The notes under the pieces were generated by a model, which made no database searches, had not been told where the DNA came from, and saw only the letters and a program-made list of their open reading frames with translations. From NCBI GenBank assembly GCA_964607765.1, contig CAZSNT010000004.1, positions 1 to 64,000 of the forward strand: 64,000 nucleotides of DNA, given 5' to 3'. How positions within the stretch are numbered: position 1 is the first letter of the stretch; each line of letters opens with the position of its first letter. Position numbers and translations under genes: made by a program. This DNA comes from CAZSNT01 sp964607765. Lineage in GTDB: Bacteria; Verrucomicrobiota; Lentisphaeria; Oligosphaerales; JABHEG01. Below are positions 55,970 through 64,000 of the stretch, piece after piece.

Positions 55970-57358
55970 ATGACAGTAACAGGTTTGGATGTTGTCATGA
56001 TTGTGGCGTATTTCGTCGCCATCGGCGCGTTCGCCTATTTCACGCGGCGAACCAAGAATTTCTCCGAGTTTTCGGTCGCAAACCACAGCATACCGGCCGC
56101 GATGATCTTCGCCAGCATGTGCGCGTCTTACGTCGGTCCCGGATTCGCGGTGGGCATGACCAGCCGCGGCTTCGCCACCGGCTATGTCTTCTACTTCATG
56201 GCGCTGGGGTTTGTGCTGCAGACCATTTTGGTGGGTATCTTCATTGCCCCCAAGTTGGCGTCGAGATTCCGCGATTGTTATACGGTGGGAGACGTCATGG
56301 ACCGCTGCTACGGTCCTGTCGCGCACCTTTTGTCCGGCATCGTCTCGGTCGGCATTTGCATCGGGTTTTGCTCCGTGATGGCCAAGATCGGCGGCGGGAT
56401 GCTCAGCGCCATCACCGAATGGAACCTGATGCTGTGCATCGTCTTGATCACCGGCGCGACCGCGCTGTACACCATGACGGGCGGCATTCGCGCTTCGATT
56501 GCGACCGACGCCCTGCAGTTCGGCTTGTTCAGCATCATTATCCCCGTGCTCCTGCTGATCGCTGTGTTCAAGACACCGGATTCAGGCGTGGTCTGGGAAC
56601 GAGCCCAAGCCCTGACGCGTGAGGGATTCGGCGGAATGACAGCCATCCAAATCGTGGCCATCCTGCTCTCCTTCCTGCTGGGCGAAACGCTGGTCCCCCC
56701 CTACGCCAACCGCGCGTTGGCATCGAAAGGCGCGTCAGAGTCGAGCAAGGGGTTTGTTCTGGCCGGGGCCTACGGGATTGTCTGGCTGGCCATCGTGGTC
56801 ACTCTGGGCATCTACGGACATCAGTTCGTGGCGGCCGGCACGGCCCCCGACGACGTGTTCCTGGCCATGGGTTCAGGCCTCCTTCCGGCGGGTGCGTTCG
56901 GATTGCTGCTTGCAGCGATGCTGGCCATCGTGATGTCCAGTCAGGACTCCGTGCTCAACGCGGGCGCGGTATCGGTCGTTCGCGACGTCATCGGGTTCCG
57001 GAAGGACATGGAGGACAGACCGGCCCTCCTAACCGGTCGCTGGTCAACCTTGCTGATCGCCGCCCTGGCGGCCATCGTGGCGCGCTACTCGCCGGGCATC
57101 ATCGAGGGCTTGTTGATCATCTATTCGATCTGGGCGCCCGCGCTGCTACTGCCCCTCCTGCTGGGGCTGTTCCGGCGACGGACCTCCCATGCCGCAGGCA
57201 TCTCGAGCATGTTGGCCGGTGGCTTGTCCTCCCTGATCTGGCAGTTCGCTCTGAAGTCGCCTGGTGGATTTCCTGCTATCCTGATCGGTCTGGCTGCTGG
57301 CCTCGTGGCTTACATCGTCGGAGCGATGTTCGGCAAGAAGGTCGAGATACAGAACTGA
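55970..57358 (+). CDS. Sodium/solute symporter (SSS family)
   Basis: A 462-residue membrane protein with about 13 hydrophobic segments. SSS-family features are FSVANHSIPAAMIFASMCAS, YVGPGFAVGMTSRGFA, TALYTMTGGIRASIATDALQ and AAMLAIVMSSQDSVLNAGAV. The Ser/Thr pair in the last motif is part of the sodium site. The substrate is unknown; pairing with a cysteine desulfurase suggests a sulfur or amino-acid-like compound, but this is a guess. GAAGGAGTCAAAGCT precedes the start. Confidence 0.92.
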   Translation: MTVTGLDVVMIVAYFVAIGAFAYFTRRTKNFSEFSVANHSIPAAMIFASMCASYVGPGFAVGMTSRGFATGYVFYFMALGFVLQTILVGIFIAPKLASRFRDCYTVGDVMDRCYGPVAHLLSGIVSVGICIGFCSVMAKIGGGMLSAITEWNLMLCIVLITGATALYTMTGGIRASIATDALQFGLFSIIIPVLLLIAVFKTPDSGVVWERAQALTREGFGGMTAIQIVAILLSFLLGETLVPPYANRALASKGASESSKGFVLAGAYGIVWLAIVVTLGIYGHQFVAAGTAPDDVFLAMGSGLLPAGAFGLLLAAMLAIVMSSQDSVLNAGAVSVVRDVIGFRKDMEDRPALLTGRWSTLLIAALAAIVARYSPGIIEGLLIIYSIWAPALLLPLLLGLFRRRTSHAAGISSMLAGGLSSLIWQFALKSPGGFPAILIGLAAGLVAYIVGAMFGKKVEIQN

Positions 57359-57368
57359 GAGGTGCATC

Positions 57369-57503
57369 ATGATCAAGTTCATCGGCATTATGTTCCCGCT
57401 GATCGCCATTGCGACAGCCGTCTTCATCCTGGTCAAACTGGTTGCCTTCGTAGTCGAGATTCAACGCTCGATCCGCGCGGAGGGGCATGGCCCCGCTGCA
57501 TGA
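57369..57503 (+). CDS. Small membrane protein
   Basis: A 44-residue protein, MIKFIGIMFPLIAIATAVFI, then a second hydrophobic half ending VVEIQRSIRAEG. It is one or two short membrane helices with a basic end. GAGAGGTG precedes the start and the stop overlaps the radical SAM start (ATGA). It is likely an accessory subunit of the preceding symporter, like the small proteins accompanying some SSS transporters; this is inference. Confidence 0.65.
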   Translation: MIKFIGIMFPLIAIATAVFILVKLVAFVVEIQRSIRAEGHGPAA

Positions 57504-58924
57504 GGATCGCGCTGATAGAGGTAGCCCGAACGCCATCATCCCGGTCAGGTTATAATGAGTTCCACTATAACCTGGCCTTGGGCTACCTTGCCGCCGCGGC
57601 AGAATCCGCCGGGCATGCCACGCTGGTGATCCAACAGCGGGACGAGACGGATGGGACGCTGATCGAACGGGTTCTCGCGTTTGACCCAGATATCGTCGGC
57701 TTCACCTGCAACACGCACACCTATCCCGGCACGGTGGCATTCAAGCACAAACTCGAACAACGCATCCGCGTCCCGTTTGTGATCGGAGGTGTGCACGCCA
57801 CCTGCGCGCTGGATGAGGCTACCGCTGACTTCGATGCCGTCGTGTGCAGCGAGGGAGAGGAGACGCTCATTGAACTGCTCTCCAAGGCCGCTCAAGGCTG
57901 GACTTCCGGCGCCTGGCACGATATTCGCGGCATTGCCTACCGCGAGAAGATGGGCCAGGTCGTCGAGAACCCCAGGCGGGAACGTCTCACCGACCTGGAC
58001 CGTTTCGGCCCGCCCAAACGTATCGAGCCCTACCGCGTCCTGGACAAACAGGTCTATCCGGCGGTTCCGGGTCATCCACCGTTCGCCCCTATTTCCTTCT
58101 CGCGAGGCTGTCGTCTCCACTGCTCGTTCTGCACCAATGCCTGCATGTACCAATCCCGGCTGGTCACGCGCAAGCCCGACCGAATCGTCGCCGAAATGCT
58201 GGCGCTCCGCGACAAGTATGGGGTGACGGATTTCTATGTTCACGACGAGGACGTGCTCTCCGATGTGGACCTTGTCCGGGACGTCTGCCACCGTTTGATC
58301 GCTGCCCGTGCCAATGCCACTTGGATGGGCATGTCCAGCATCCACCGGATCACCCCCGATTTGATCTCCCTGATGCATCAGGCTGGTTGCGTCATGCTTG
58401 CCTTCGGTCTCGAATCCGGCGCAGACCTCCTGCGCAACGAATTCGGCAAGCCCTTCCGCGCGGAAGCCGCCCAGGAGAAGATCGCGGCCGTCTTCGGCGC
58501 TGGTATCATCCCGGTTGGCCTCTTCGTCCTGGGCACTCCGCACGAGACCGACGAGACGTTGGATGCCACATTCGCTTTCGCCAAGAGCCTCAAGTGCATC
58601 CGCTACCGCTTCGCCTACCTCTACCCGTATCCCGGCACGGTCTTGCGCGAGGAGATTGACCAGCAGGGCCTGTGGCTGGACGAGAAATACAAGGCCCACG
58701 AATATGCCGTCGTCGATATCCCCGTGGTCCGCTGTGCCGTGGAAACGGAGAAGCTTGCGCGGACACAACGCGACTTTCTGATTCGCCTCTACGATTCCCC
58801 TGCCTATTTTGCCAGACTACACGAGTTTGTTGCTGCCAACCCGGCATGGGGCCCTTCGATACTGGAAGAATGGCGGGACGTCATCGAACGCGACTTGAGC
58901 CATCGGATGCACTGGGACACATGA
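57500..58924 (+). CDS. B12-binding radical SAM enzyme
   Basis: A 474-residue protein. Residues 1-165 are a cobalamin-binding-type domain (ALGYLAAAAESAGH, DIVGFTCNTHTYPG, VIGGVHATC, VCSEGEETLIEL) lacking the classic DxHxxG. The radical SAM core has SRGCRLHCSFCTNAC at about 195-210, with the CxxxCxxC cluster binding site, and AFGLESGADLLRNEFGKP. The family uses cobalamin with radical SAM chemistry in methylations and rearrangements. The start overlaps the small membrane protein and the stop overlaps the next gene. The substrate is unknown. Confidence 0.9.
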   Translation: MRIALIEVARTPSSRSGYNEFHYNLALGYLAAAAESAGHATLVIQQRDETDGTLIERVLAFDPDIVGFTCNTHTYPGTVAFKHKLEQRIRVPFVIGGVHATCALDEATADFDAVVCSEGEETLIELLSKAAQGWTSGAWHDIRGIAYREKMGQVVENPRRERLTDLDRFGPPKRIEPYRVLDKQVYPAVPGHPPFAPISFSRGCRLHCSFCTNACMYQSRLVTRKPDRIVAEMLALRDKYGVTDFYVHDEDVLSDVDLVRDVCHRLIAARANATWMGMSSIHRITPDLISLMHQAGCVMLAFGLESGADLLRNEFGKPFRAEAAQEKIAAVFGAGIIPVGLFVLGTPHETDETLDATFAFAKSLKCIRYRFAYLYPYPGTVLREEIDQQGLWLDEKYKAHEYAVVDIPVVRCAVETEKLARTQRDFLIRLYDSPAYFARLHEFVAANPAWGPSILEEWRDVIERDLSHRMHWDT

Positions 58925-59835
58925 CCATTGAACGCACATATCCCAACGGGATGGAAGACCTGCTGTCGGCAATCGCCCGCCACGCGGACGGGGCCAAATC
59001 GGTTGCCGTGCAGGCGGGACATTTCCTTGTCTATTACGATCACACTGAGGACCAGCTACTGCCCTGTGTCCGCGAGGAACTGAAATCTCCCCGCCATGCC
59101 GTGATTACCAACAGCGTCGGGGTCTTCCCCTTTCTGACCTGGCAGTTAGGACTTGATATTCTCCGCACTATTTCAGCCCGCCGCAAATCCATCCTGACGG
59201 TTGTCAACGATTGGCAATACTTGCCCGGTCACATTAACCGTGCCCGTTTCTACGCCCGGCACGACAAGCTCTTTTCCTCATACGGCGACGCATTGGCCAA
59301 ACATACTGATGTTGGCCTCCTGACCCAGCGGGAGTTGGGCTTCAAGGTCAAGACCGGCGTCTGGTTCTCCGAGGTCTCGCTGCGGAACCAGTATAAGCGC
59401 CAAGTCTCGAAGATGCTGAAAGCAGGATCACTGCCCGCGTCCGCCCAATTCTCCGAGAATGGCGACACGGTATCCTGCTCGCTCGTGGACGCCGTCGGCC
59501 GCCATCAGGAAATCTACTGCACTGGCAAACGCCCGAACTGCACGCAGGAGATCGCCGAACTCGTCCGGCAAGTCTGTGTGCAGGGGCAGTTCAGTCTTCT
59601 TATCAACCTCTATCCACTGGTGTGCAAGCAGTACGTGCAGGCAGGGACTGAACTGTGTTCGGACCTCATTGGCCCTGGCGCCGCATGCCGTGTGCTCAAC
59701 ATTGGCATGCTCTCAAGCAATGTCACACGCACCCCAGATATCCTTGCCCACGCCGAGATGACATTCCATGCCAGGACAGGAAACCCAAAGCAGCAAACTG
59801 CGGCGAGCCATTTGACCAAACATGACAACGCGTAA
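58921..59835 (+). CDS. Hypothetical protein of the radical SAM operon
   Basis: A 304-residue soluble protein starting MTIERTYPNGMEDLLSA. It is alpha/beta in look (SVAVQAGHFLVYYDHTEDQL, HAVITNSVGVFPFLTWQLGL, SILTVVNDWQYLPGHINRAR). Cysteines are scattered (about eight), none in a clear cluster motif. No family is recognised. ATGA overlap with the radical SAM gene and a 14-base overlap with the next gene argue for tight functional coupling. Confidence 0.75.
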   Translation: MTIERTYPNGMEDLLSAIARHADGAKSVAVQAGHFLVYYDHTEDQLLPCVREELKSPRHAVITNSVGVFPFLTWQLGLDILRTISARRKSILTVVNDWQYLPGHINRARFYARHDKLFSSYGDALAKHTDVGLLTQRELGFKVKTGVWFSEVSLRNQYKRQVSKMLKAGSLPASAQFSENGDTVSCSLVDAVGRHQEIYCTGKRPNCTQEIAELVRQVCVQGQFSLLINLYPLVCKQYVQAGTELCSDLIGPGAACRVLNIGMLSSNVTRTPDILAHAEMTFHARTGNPKQQTAASHLTKHDNA

Positions 59836-62800
59836 CACATGCCGTTATCACGATGGGACTTTTGAGTCGTCTCCCTACTGTCGCTTTGTAACATGTGTGC
59901 GCGACCATCTGTCACCAGACTTCATGAAGAGACAACAGGAAGCAGCCTTCTATCTCTTCAAGAACGTTCTCTCCAACCTAGACATAGACGCCGGAGCGGA
60001 GCAAATACGGCACGTTATCTCTCTGGGCTGTGGCACAGGAGAAGAGCTTCTGTACTTGGCTGCCCTCTCCGCCCTGCCGGCTCACTTGCACAATGCCAAG
60101 CACCCTGAGGCTAGAAAGAAGCCTCCATTACTGACCTTTTTGGGTATCGACAGTAGCCGTGAATCAAGACGAGCTTTCCAGGCATCCGTCAGGGATCCGA
60201 GAAGAATGCTAGCCGTTGAGACGCTCACTGACCTTGCTGGCGTCGACAAAGAGGACAGCGAAGGGAATGTCACACATCACATCGCTGATGCACTGGCCCT
60301 CTATTCTGGCAACGTGGCTTTCCACGAGTGGGATCTAAACAGAGAAGACTATGCTGATCTTGAGCAGTATCTCAGAACAGCACAAAAGATCGAGCCGGCC
60401 AAGACGTTGCTGCTATGCATCGGGCACACCATCGCACATTTCCATTCCAAGGAATTCAAAGCTTTTCTCACGTCGTTCGCTCCGAAATTTGTGCTCTGCG
60501 ATTTTCATGAAGGATGGGACGAAGCAATACGTGATGTCCGCGACAGCCCAAAGGGATTTCACTTCGAACCCCGCGCGTGGCGAAGCAGGGAGTCAATGCG
60601 CTGTCCCGCCAACAGTGACGACCCCAATTCGCTTTGCAGCTGGCTTCCGGATTCTGATTGTGAAGACAGTCCGATGACCCTCTTTGGCCTCGGCACGATT
60701 CCATCTCCTGAGCACCGCGGAATGTTCCAGCTTGTGAAGCGCGGCATTGCCAGAGCCACATGCACACATGAGAAACAGAATCCGCCGATGAGACTTCTCA
60801 TTGAGACGGAGCAGGTCATGCTGGAAAGTGTTGCCCTTGTCGAAGATCTGTCGAAAGACTCCGGATATCTTCCTGTCAGTAAGCACGAGTACCATGGCGG
60901 CTATGGGCATCTGGTCGGGACCCTCCTCTGGAAGGCCACTCCTGCTGAGGAACTTATACGCGAGGCGCTTTACAAGTCGTTCAGTCAGAGTTTCATGCCT
61001 TCTCTGCTCTTGGCTGGGTACGATGTTGATCCACAGATTCGCTTCTATATGGGACAGTTTGACAGGGTTCTCATTTACGGTCTTTTCGGTACGGACAAGT
61101 ACCTTTGTTTTTCCGCGAGTTACAGTTTTGCTGACAGTTTCGATCCGGCAGGACAAGTAACCGAAAAGGACGATTTGCCCCCCCCCATGTTTTGCATCCC
61201 ACCTAGTCCGGTAAGTGACATTGTGCGAAGGGGAACGCCCGAGGTAGTTCGTAATTCTTATCTGTTAGTGCAGCCGTTCTCTTTGACCCAGAATCTCTTG
61301 CCTACTGCTGATGGGATTTTCTTCTCTTTGCTCCACAGCCCCGCTGGTAGCTGTGTTGTGCCACCGTCTCGAACGAAGAGGGAGCGCATGGTCGGGGCTG
61401 ACAAGGAGTTTGCATTAGAAGAAGAGAAGCAGAGCGCGCGCAACGCCAGTATCCTGAGGGGGCTGCCGGTCAATGACAGCGCAACTGAGCCGGACACTTC
61501 CGCCCAGGAAGACCATATTGGGCAGGGAACGGATACACACTCTGAAGCGCGTGTACGACTATGGGGCACAAAGGAGTGGTTGTGTGTGCCTGTGTACGTC
61601 GGCAGCTTCCCCCTATTCGTGCTCTTTCTGAAGCCGAGTCGAGCGGCGATTCGTGCGTCTTTCTCTAGAGATTACTGGGAGACCTTCGCGAAGGAGTTGC
61701 TGCGTGCAATTGCAGGTAGGTCGATCCCACTGCTTCAGAGCAGGCTTTTCCGCCCGTTCTGTGAAGAGCTGTTGCGTTTGTCTAGCCTGAGCTCACTTCC
61801 CAGATCGTCATCCGACACGGATATCTTCCGTCTGGCTGAGGAAGCGATTGCAGATTCCATGGCCAAACCATGGAAGTCATGGATCACCGCTTTTCCCGAA
61901 TTTGAGCTGCGTCATCTTCCTGAGTCCGAACCGCTTAACGAAGGCGTTAAGGGCGCACTTCGTGGCGCTATTGAGTCGGTGGGCAAGAGTGAACGCGTTA
62001 AAATCATGAACTGGTTCTCGCGTGTACGCTTCTTCTCAGATGATCCTGACGCACCTAAAGAAGCGCTAAAAAACGCGCATGACTATGTGACCCATGTTCA
62101 TTTCAAGCGACTGCTCCTTGCCATGAAGTACTCTGGCGTAGAGGTGGACGAGGTATCATTGGAAGCGGAGTGTTCAGAGACTCGCATACTCTCTCCTCTG
62201 AAAGATGATCTCTTCAGTGCACTAGTTGACTCTGGCATTTCGGAGAATTACGCCAAGTGGGTGGTCGACACGGTGTCCAGAATGCCGTTTGTCTCAGCCT
62301 CTGAGACATCGGGTAAGCTGGATCTGCATGAGGATCACTTTATTCCACTGAAGCTCGTGTTTTGCCGAAACCGCGCTGGTGAGGGAATGGAGTATCGTTA
62401 CTCTACCAGCGCATTAGTGTCACTGATTGAAATGGAGTTTGCATTACCATCTCCGGGAAAAAGCGACCGCCGGAATTGCTTCTCACCCTCCGGCATGAGG
62501 CCGTGTTGTACAGACGATAGATTGGACTTCATCGTGCAGCAACTCAAGACTGCACTCGATATCGCGGGGCTTAAGCCTGTGGAGGTGCGTTGCGATGAGG
62601 AGACGGGTGACCTCGATGACAGCATATCCTTCCACTTCAGGTGCACAATCATTCTTGATCTTAACGAGAAGTTGACGCTCGGGAAATCCGGCAACACGAG
62701 CGATGCTGCGCACAGGAGTCTTGAGGCACTAGGAATCGACTATGACGAGGTGGAAGGCGGCAAGGAACTGCCGATGGTGTATCATGTGTTTGGGCCGAAG

Positions 62801-62890
62801 ACCCCGAGTGGATACGCGATATCTGTAGATGACTTCTGCTTCGGACGCGACGTGAAGAGACGATCTGTTACCAGAGGCGGAGGCGCTTGA
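59822..62890 (+). CDS. Large protein with N-terminal EgtD-like methyltransferase domain
   Basis: A 1022-residue protein. Residues 1-260 hold a SAM-binding fold: HVISLGCGTGEELLYLAA, then TFLGIDSSRESRRAFQA, and a TLLLCIGHTIAHFHSKEFKA segment reminiscent of histidine-specific methyltransferases (Methyltransf_33), with NAD-type acidic residue after strand 2. The histidine-binding residues of EgtD cannot be confirmed. Residues 300-1022 are unrecognised, with several Ser/Glu-rich loops, an LFSALVDSGISENYAKWVV segment and a C-terminal alpha/beta domain (FHFRCTIILDLNEKLTLG). GC is lower than in the neighbouring genes. It may be a sensor or effector fusion; function unknown. Confidence 0.75.
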   Translation: MTTRNTCRYHDGTFESSPYCRFVTCVRDHLSPDFMKRQQEAAFYLFKNVLSNLDIDAGAEQIRHVISLGCGTGEELLYLAALSALPAHLHNAKHPEARKKPPLLTFLGIDSSRESRRAFQASVRDPRRMLAVETLTDLAGVDKEDSEGNVTHHIADALALYSGNVAFHEWDLNREDYADLEQYLRTAQKIEPAKTLLLCIGHTIAHFHSKEFKAFLTSFAPKFVLCDFHEGWDEAIRDVRDSPKGFHFEPRAWRSRESMRCPANSDDPNSLCSWLPDSDCEDSPMTLFGLGTIPSPEHRGMFQLVKRGIARATCTHEKQNPPMRLLIETEQVMLESVALVEDLSKDSGYLPVSKHEYHGGYGHLVGTLLWKATPAEELIREALYKSFSQSFMPSLLLAGYDVDPQIRFYMGQFDRVLIYGLFGTDKYLCFSASYSFADSFDPAGQVTEKDDLPPPMFCIPPSPVSDIVRRGTPEVVRNSYLLVQPFSLTQNLLPTADGIFFSLLHSPAGSCVVPPSRTKRERMVGADKEFALEEEKQSARNASILRGLPVNDSATEPDTSAQEDHIGQGTDTHSEARVRLWGTKEWLCVPVYVGSFPLFVLFLKPSRAAIRASFSRDYWETFAKELLRAIAGRSIPLLQSRLFRPFCEELLRLSSLSSLPRSSSDTDIFRLAEEAIADSMAKPWKSWITAFPEFELRHLPESEPLNEGVKGALRGAIESVGKSERVKIMNWFSRVRFFSDDPDAPKEALKNAHDYVTHVHFKRLLLAMKYSGVEVDEVSLEAECSETRILSPLKDDLFSALVDSGISENYAKWVVDTVSRMPFVSASETSGKLDLHEDHFIPLKLVFCRNRAGEGMEYRYSTSALVSLIEMEFALPSPGKSDRRNCFSPSGMRPCCTDDRLDFIVQQLKTALDIAGLKPVEVRCDEETGDLDDSISFHFRCTIILDLNEKLTLGKSGNTSDAAHRSLEALGIDYDEVEGGKELPMVYHVFGPKTPSGYAISVDDFCFGRDVKRRSVTRGGGA

Positions 62891-63798
62891 TGAGACGAAT
62901 TTGCGTTTGTGACATTTCTGATCGCGACTGGCGGGGTTTGAGCAGCAGAGCGAAGGAGAAGGTGCAGAGTCCAAAGGTCGGCGAAGTGCCGATTGTGTTT
63001 CTGAAGAGGAAGTCGCAGAATCCTGATGATTATCTTGGGAAGACCGTTGAGGCGGAACCAGGGGTGGATATTGAATTAGCGCAGAACCTTGGTTTTGGTC
63101 TTCGGAGAATCATTGAGCTCTACCGATCGGAATTACTATTGTTCATTCACCTATCAGATATTCCTGGTGGGGAACTGGATAGGGTGCTGCAGACAATCGG
63201 TTCTGCTGGTAGCGAAGCTGTCGTGTACAGTACTGCGCCGGCCCAGGTTGAGAACCAACGACGAAGAGCCGAGTCCCGCGGCGTGCTGGCAACCGACGGA
63301 GTGTGTCGAGCGCGCGTGGTTTGGTACGAGGGCAGTGTTCCTCATAGTCGCAATCCAGTGGATGAATTTGCCGCTGCAGTTTCATTGTGGATGGAAGGAT
63401 GCACAATTGACAGCGCCTTTGCTAAGGCGCGCGAAGCAACAGGAGTAGACTATAGGGACCGTCTCATCGCCTTCCGCCTTCTGCTCGACTGCTCTATCCT
63501 ACTGGTCACTCCCCAGCACGGGGCATTTCCCCAGGTCTCTGAAGAGGTCCGCCAGATCGCTGCGCGGTCGAGGGACGATTCTTTCTGGGCCTCTTACTGG
63601 AGTCCGGTCAAGGAGTTCTTGACAGCGTCGCTTACATCATCTCCAAACATGGTGGCCCTGGGGCTGCCTGAGAGTGAGAAGAACGCTCTCGCCGAGTGTT
63701 TGCGTTACGTTGCCGAGATGCTGTCTGGCGGCGACGGCAGACCCGATCCCGATGCGCAGTGCATCAAGAAGTACCTGGCCGAGAGGTTCTCTGCATGA
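62890..63798 (+). CDS. Hypothetical protein coupled to the 1022-residue protein
   Basis: A 302-residue protein starting MRRICVCDISDRDWRG, coupled by overlap to the previous stop and to the next start (ATGA). It is alpha/beta (LLLFIHLSDIPGGELDRVLQ, SEAVVYSTAPAQVENQRRR) followed by helices (EFLTASLTSSPNMVALGLPE). The first half has some of the look of a receiver-like or Rossmann-like domain, but no Asp pocket is clear. Family unknown. Confidence 0.7.
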   Translation: MRRICVCDISDRDWRGLSSRAKEKVQSPKVGEVPIVFLKRKSQNPDDYLGKTVEAEPGVDIELAQNLGFGLRRIIELYRSELLLFIHLSDIPGGELDRVLQTIGSAGSEAVVYSTAPAQVENQRRRAESRGVLATDGVCRARVVWYEGSVPHSRNPVDEFAAAVSLWMEGCTIDSAFAKAREATGVDYRDRLIAFRLLLDCSILLVTPQHGAFPQVSEEVRQIAARSRDDSFWASYWSPVKEFLTASLTSSPNMVALGLPESEKNALAECLRYVAEMLSGGDGRPDPDAQCIKKYLAERFSA

Positions 63799-64000
63799 CG
63801 TGGGCTGATGACAGAGCTCGACTCAATCACGACGTCCTGTCGAACTACGTCGAGAACGAGTTGTTGTCGCTGCAGTCGCGGCCCGACGACGAACCGAGCC
63901 GGTTGAGGCAGTTTCTTCAGCGGGAAAGTGACTTTGGTTCGTTCCTGGATCGCTCCGTTGATGCGTTGTCCTACGCCCGTGTATTCGATCAATCCCAGTT
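63795..64000 (+). CDS. Hypothetical protein (partial, runs off the right edge)
   Basis: The frame opens at an ATG overlapping the upstream stop and stays open for 68 codons to the window end, beginning MTWADDRARLNHDVLSNYV. It is helical and charged (ENELLSLQSRPDDEPSRLRQ). Too little is visible to name it, but it shows the operon continues. Confidence 0.55.
   Translation, partial: MTWADDRARLNHDVLSNYVENELLSLQSRPDDEPSRLRQFLQRESDFGSFLDRSVDALSYARVFDQSQ

Noticed and set aside
57545..58768. 407-codon minus-strand frame
   Set aside because: Antisense to the radical SAM gene with its intact CxxxCxxC; no ribosome site or domain on the minus strand.

Overview
The window is about 60% GC, dense in genes and almost entirely accessory. 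I read it as a chromosomal island or large plasmid of a diderm bacterium. The evidence is Shine-Dalgarno sequences before most starts, Sec signal peptides, lipoboxes, and an ExbB/ExbD-like pair. The phylum cannot be fixed from sequence alone. A few genes (15.5 kb and 31-34 kb) have promoters that look archaeal (BRE/TATA, short or no leader), so an archaeal source for that module, or an archaeal host, is not excluded.

Layout. (1) 1-15.4 kb, minus strand: a defence-type operon. In order of transcription it holds a Schlafen-AlbA_2 regulator, an excisionase-like HTH protein, a DrmD-like SNF2 helicase, a giant adenine methyltransferase, a nitrilase-like protein, a small middle protein and a Rad50/SbcC-like ATPase with a zinc-hook CPAC that runs off the left edge. 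The last three are laid out like an ABC-three-component system. The set resembles DISARM class 1 or helicase-methylase-ATPase systems, but DrmA, DrmB and DrmC are absent. This is the best candidate here for an undescribed system.

(2) 15.5-31.3 kb: mobile-element housekeeping, mostly on the minus strand. It includes ArdC, the Ycf46-like AAA ATPase with DUF2997 and DUF1257 partners, a RadC-like protein, a Gp88-like protein, a SAP-domain protein, a MoxR ATPase, a zincin/VWA protein and a sigma-like HTH protein. The genes are separated by leader hairpins and by a family of structured repeats of about 300 bp. Pieces of the same repeat lie in frame inside the methyltransferase gene.

(3) 31.1-36 kb: a module with TATA-like promoters. 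It holds a HerA/VirB4-type ATPase fused to a PD-(D/E)xK nuclease domain, a second nuclease-like protein and a replication-relaxation protein.

(4) 36-41.6 kb, minus strand: a compact RNA-repair operon with a methyltransferase, RNA ligase, HD-Pnk, KptA with a C-terminal extension, RtcA and RlaP-type nucleotidyltransferase. A possible RtcB C-terminal fragment lies at 54.2 kb.

(5) 42-52.8 kb, plus strand: an envelope locus. Three tandem pairs of a secreted helical protein and a lipoprotein surround ExbB-like, ExbD-like and TolA/TonB-like membrane proteins. A shared upstream motif precedes four transcription units.

(6) 54.8-64 kb, plus strand: an apparent single operon. It holds a cysteine desulfurase, a sodium/solute symporter, a small membrane protein, a B12-binding radical SAM enzyme, an unknown protein, a 1022-residue protein with an N-terminal methyltransferase-like domain and two unknown proteins. 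The last six genes are translationally coupled, and the operon continues past the right edge.
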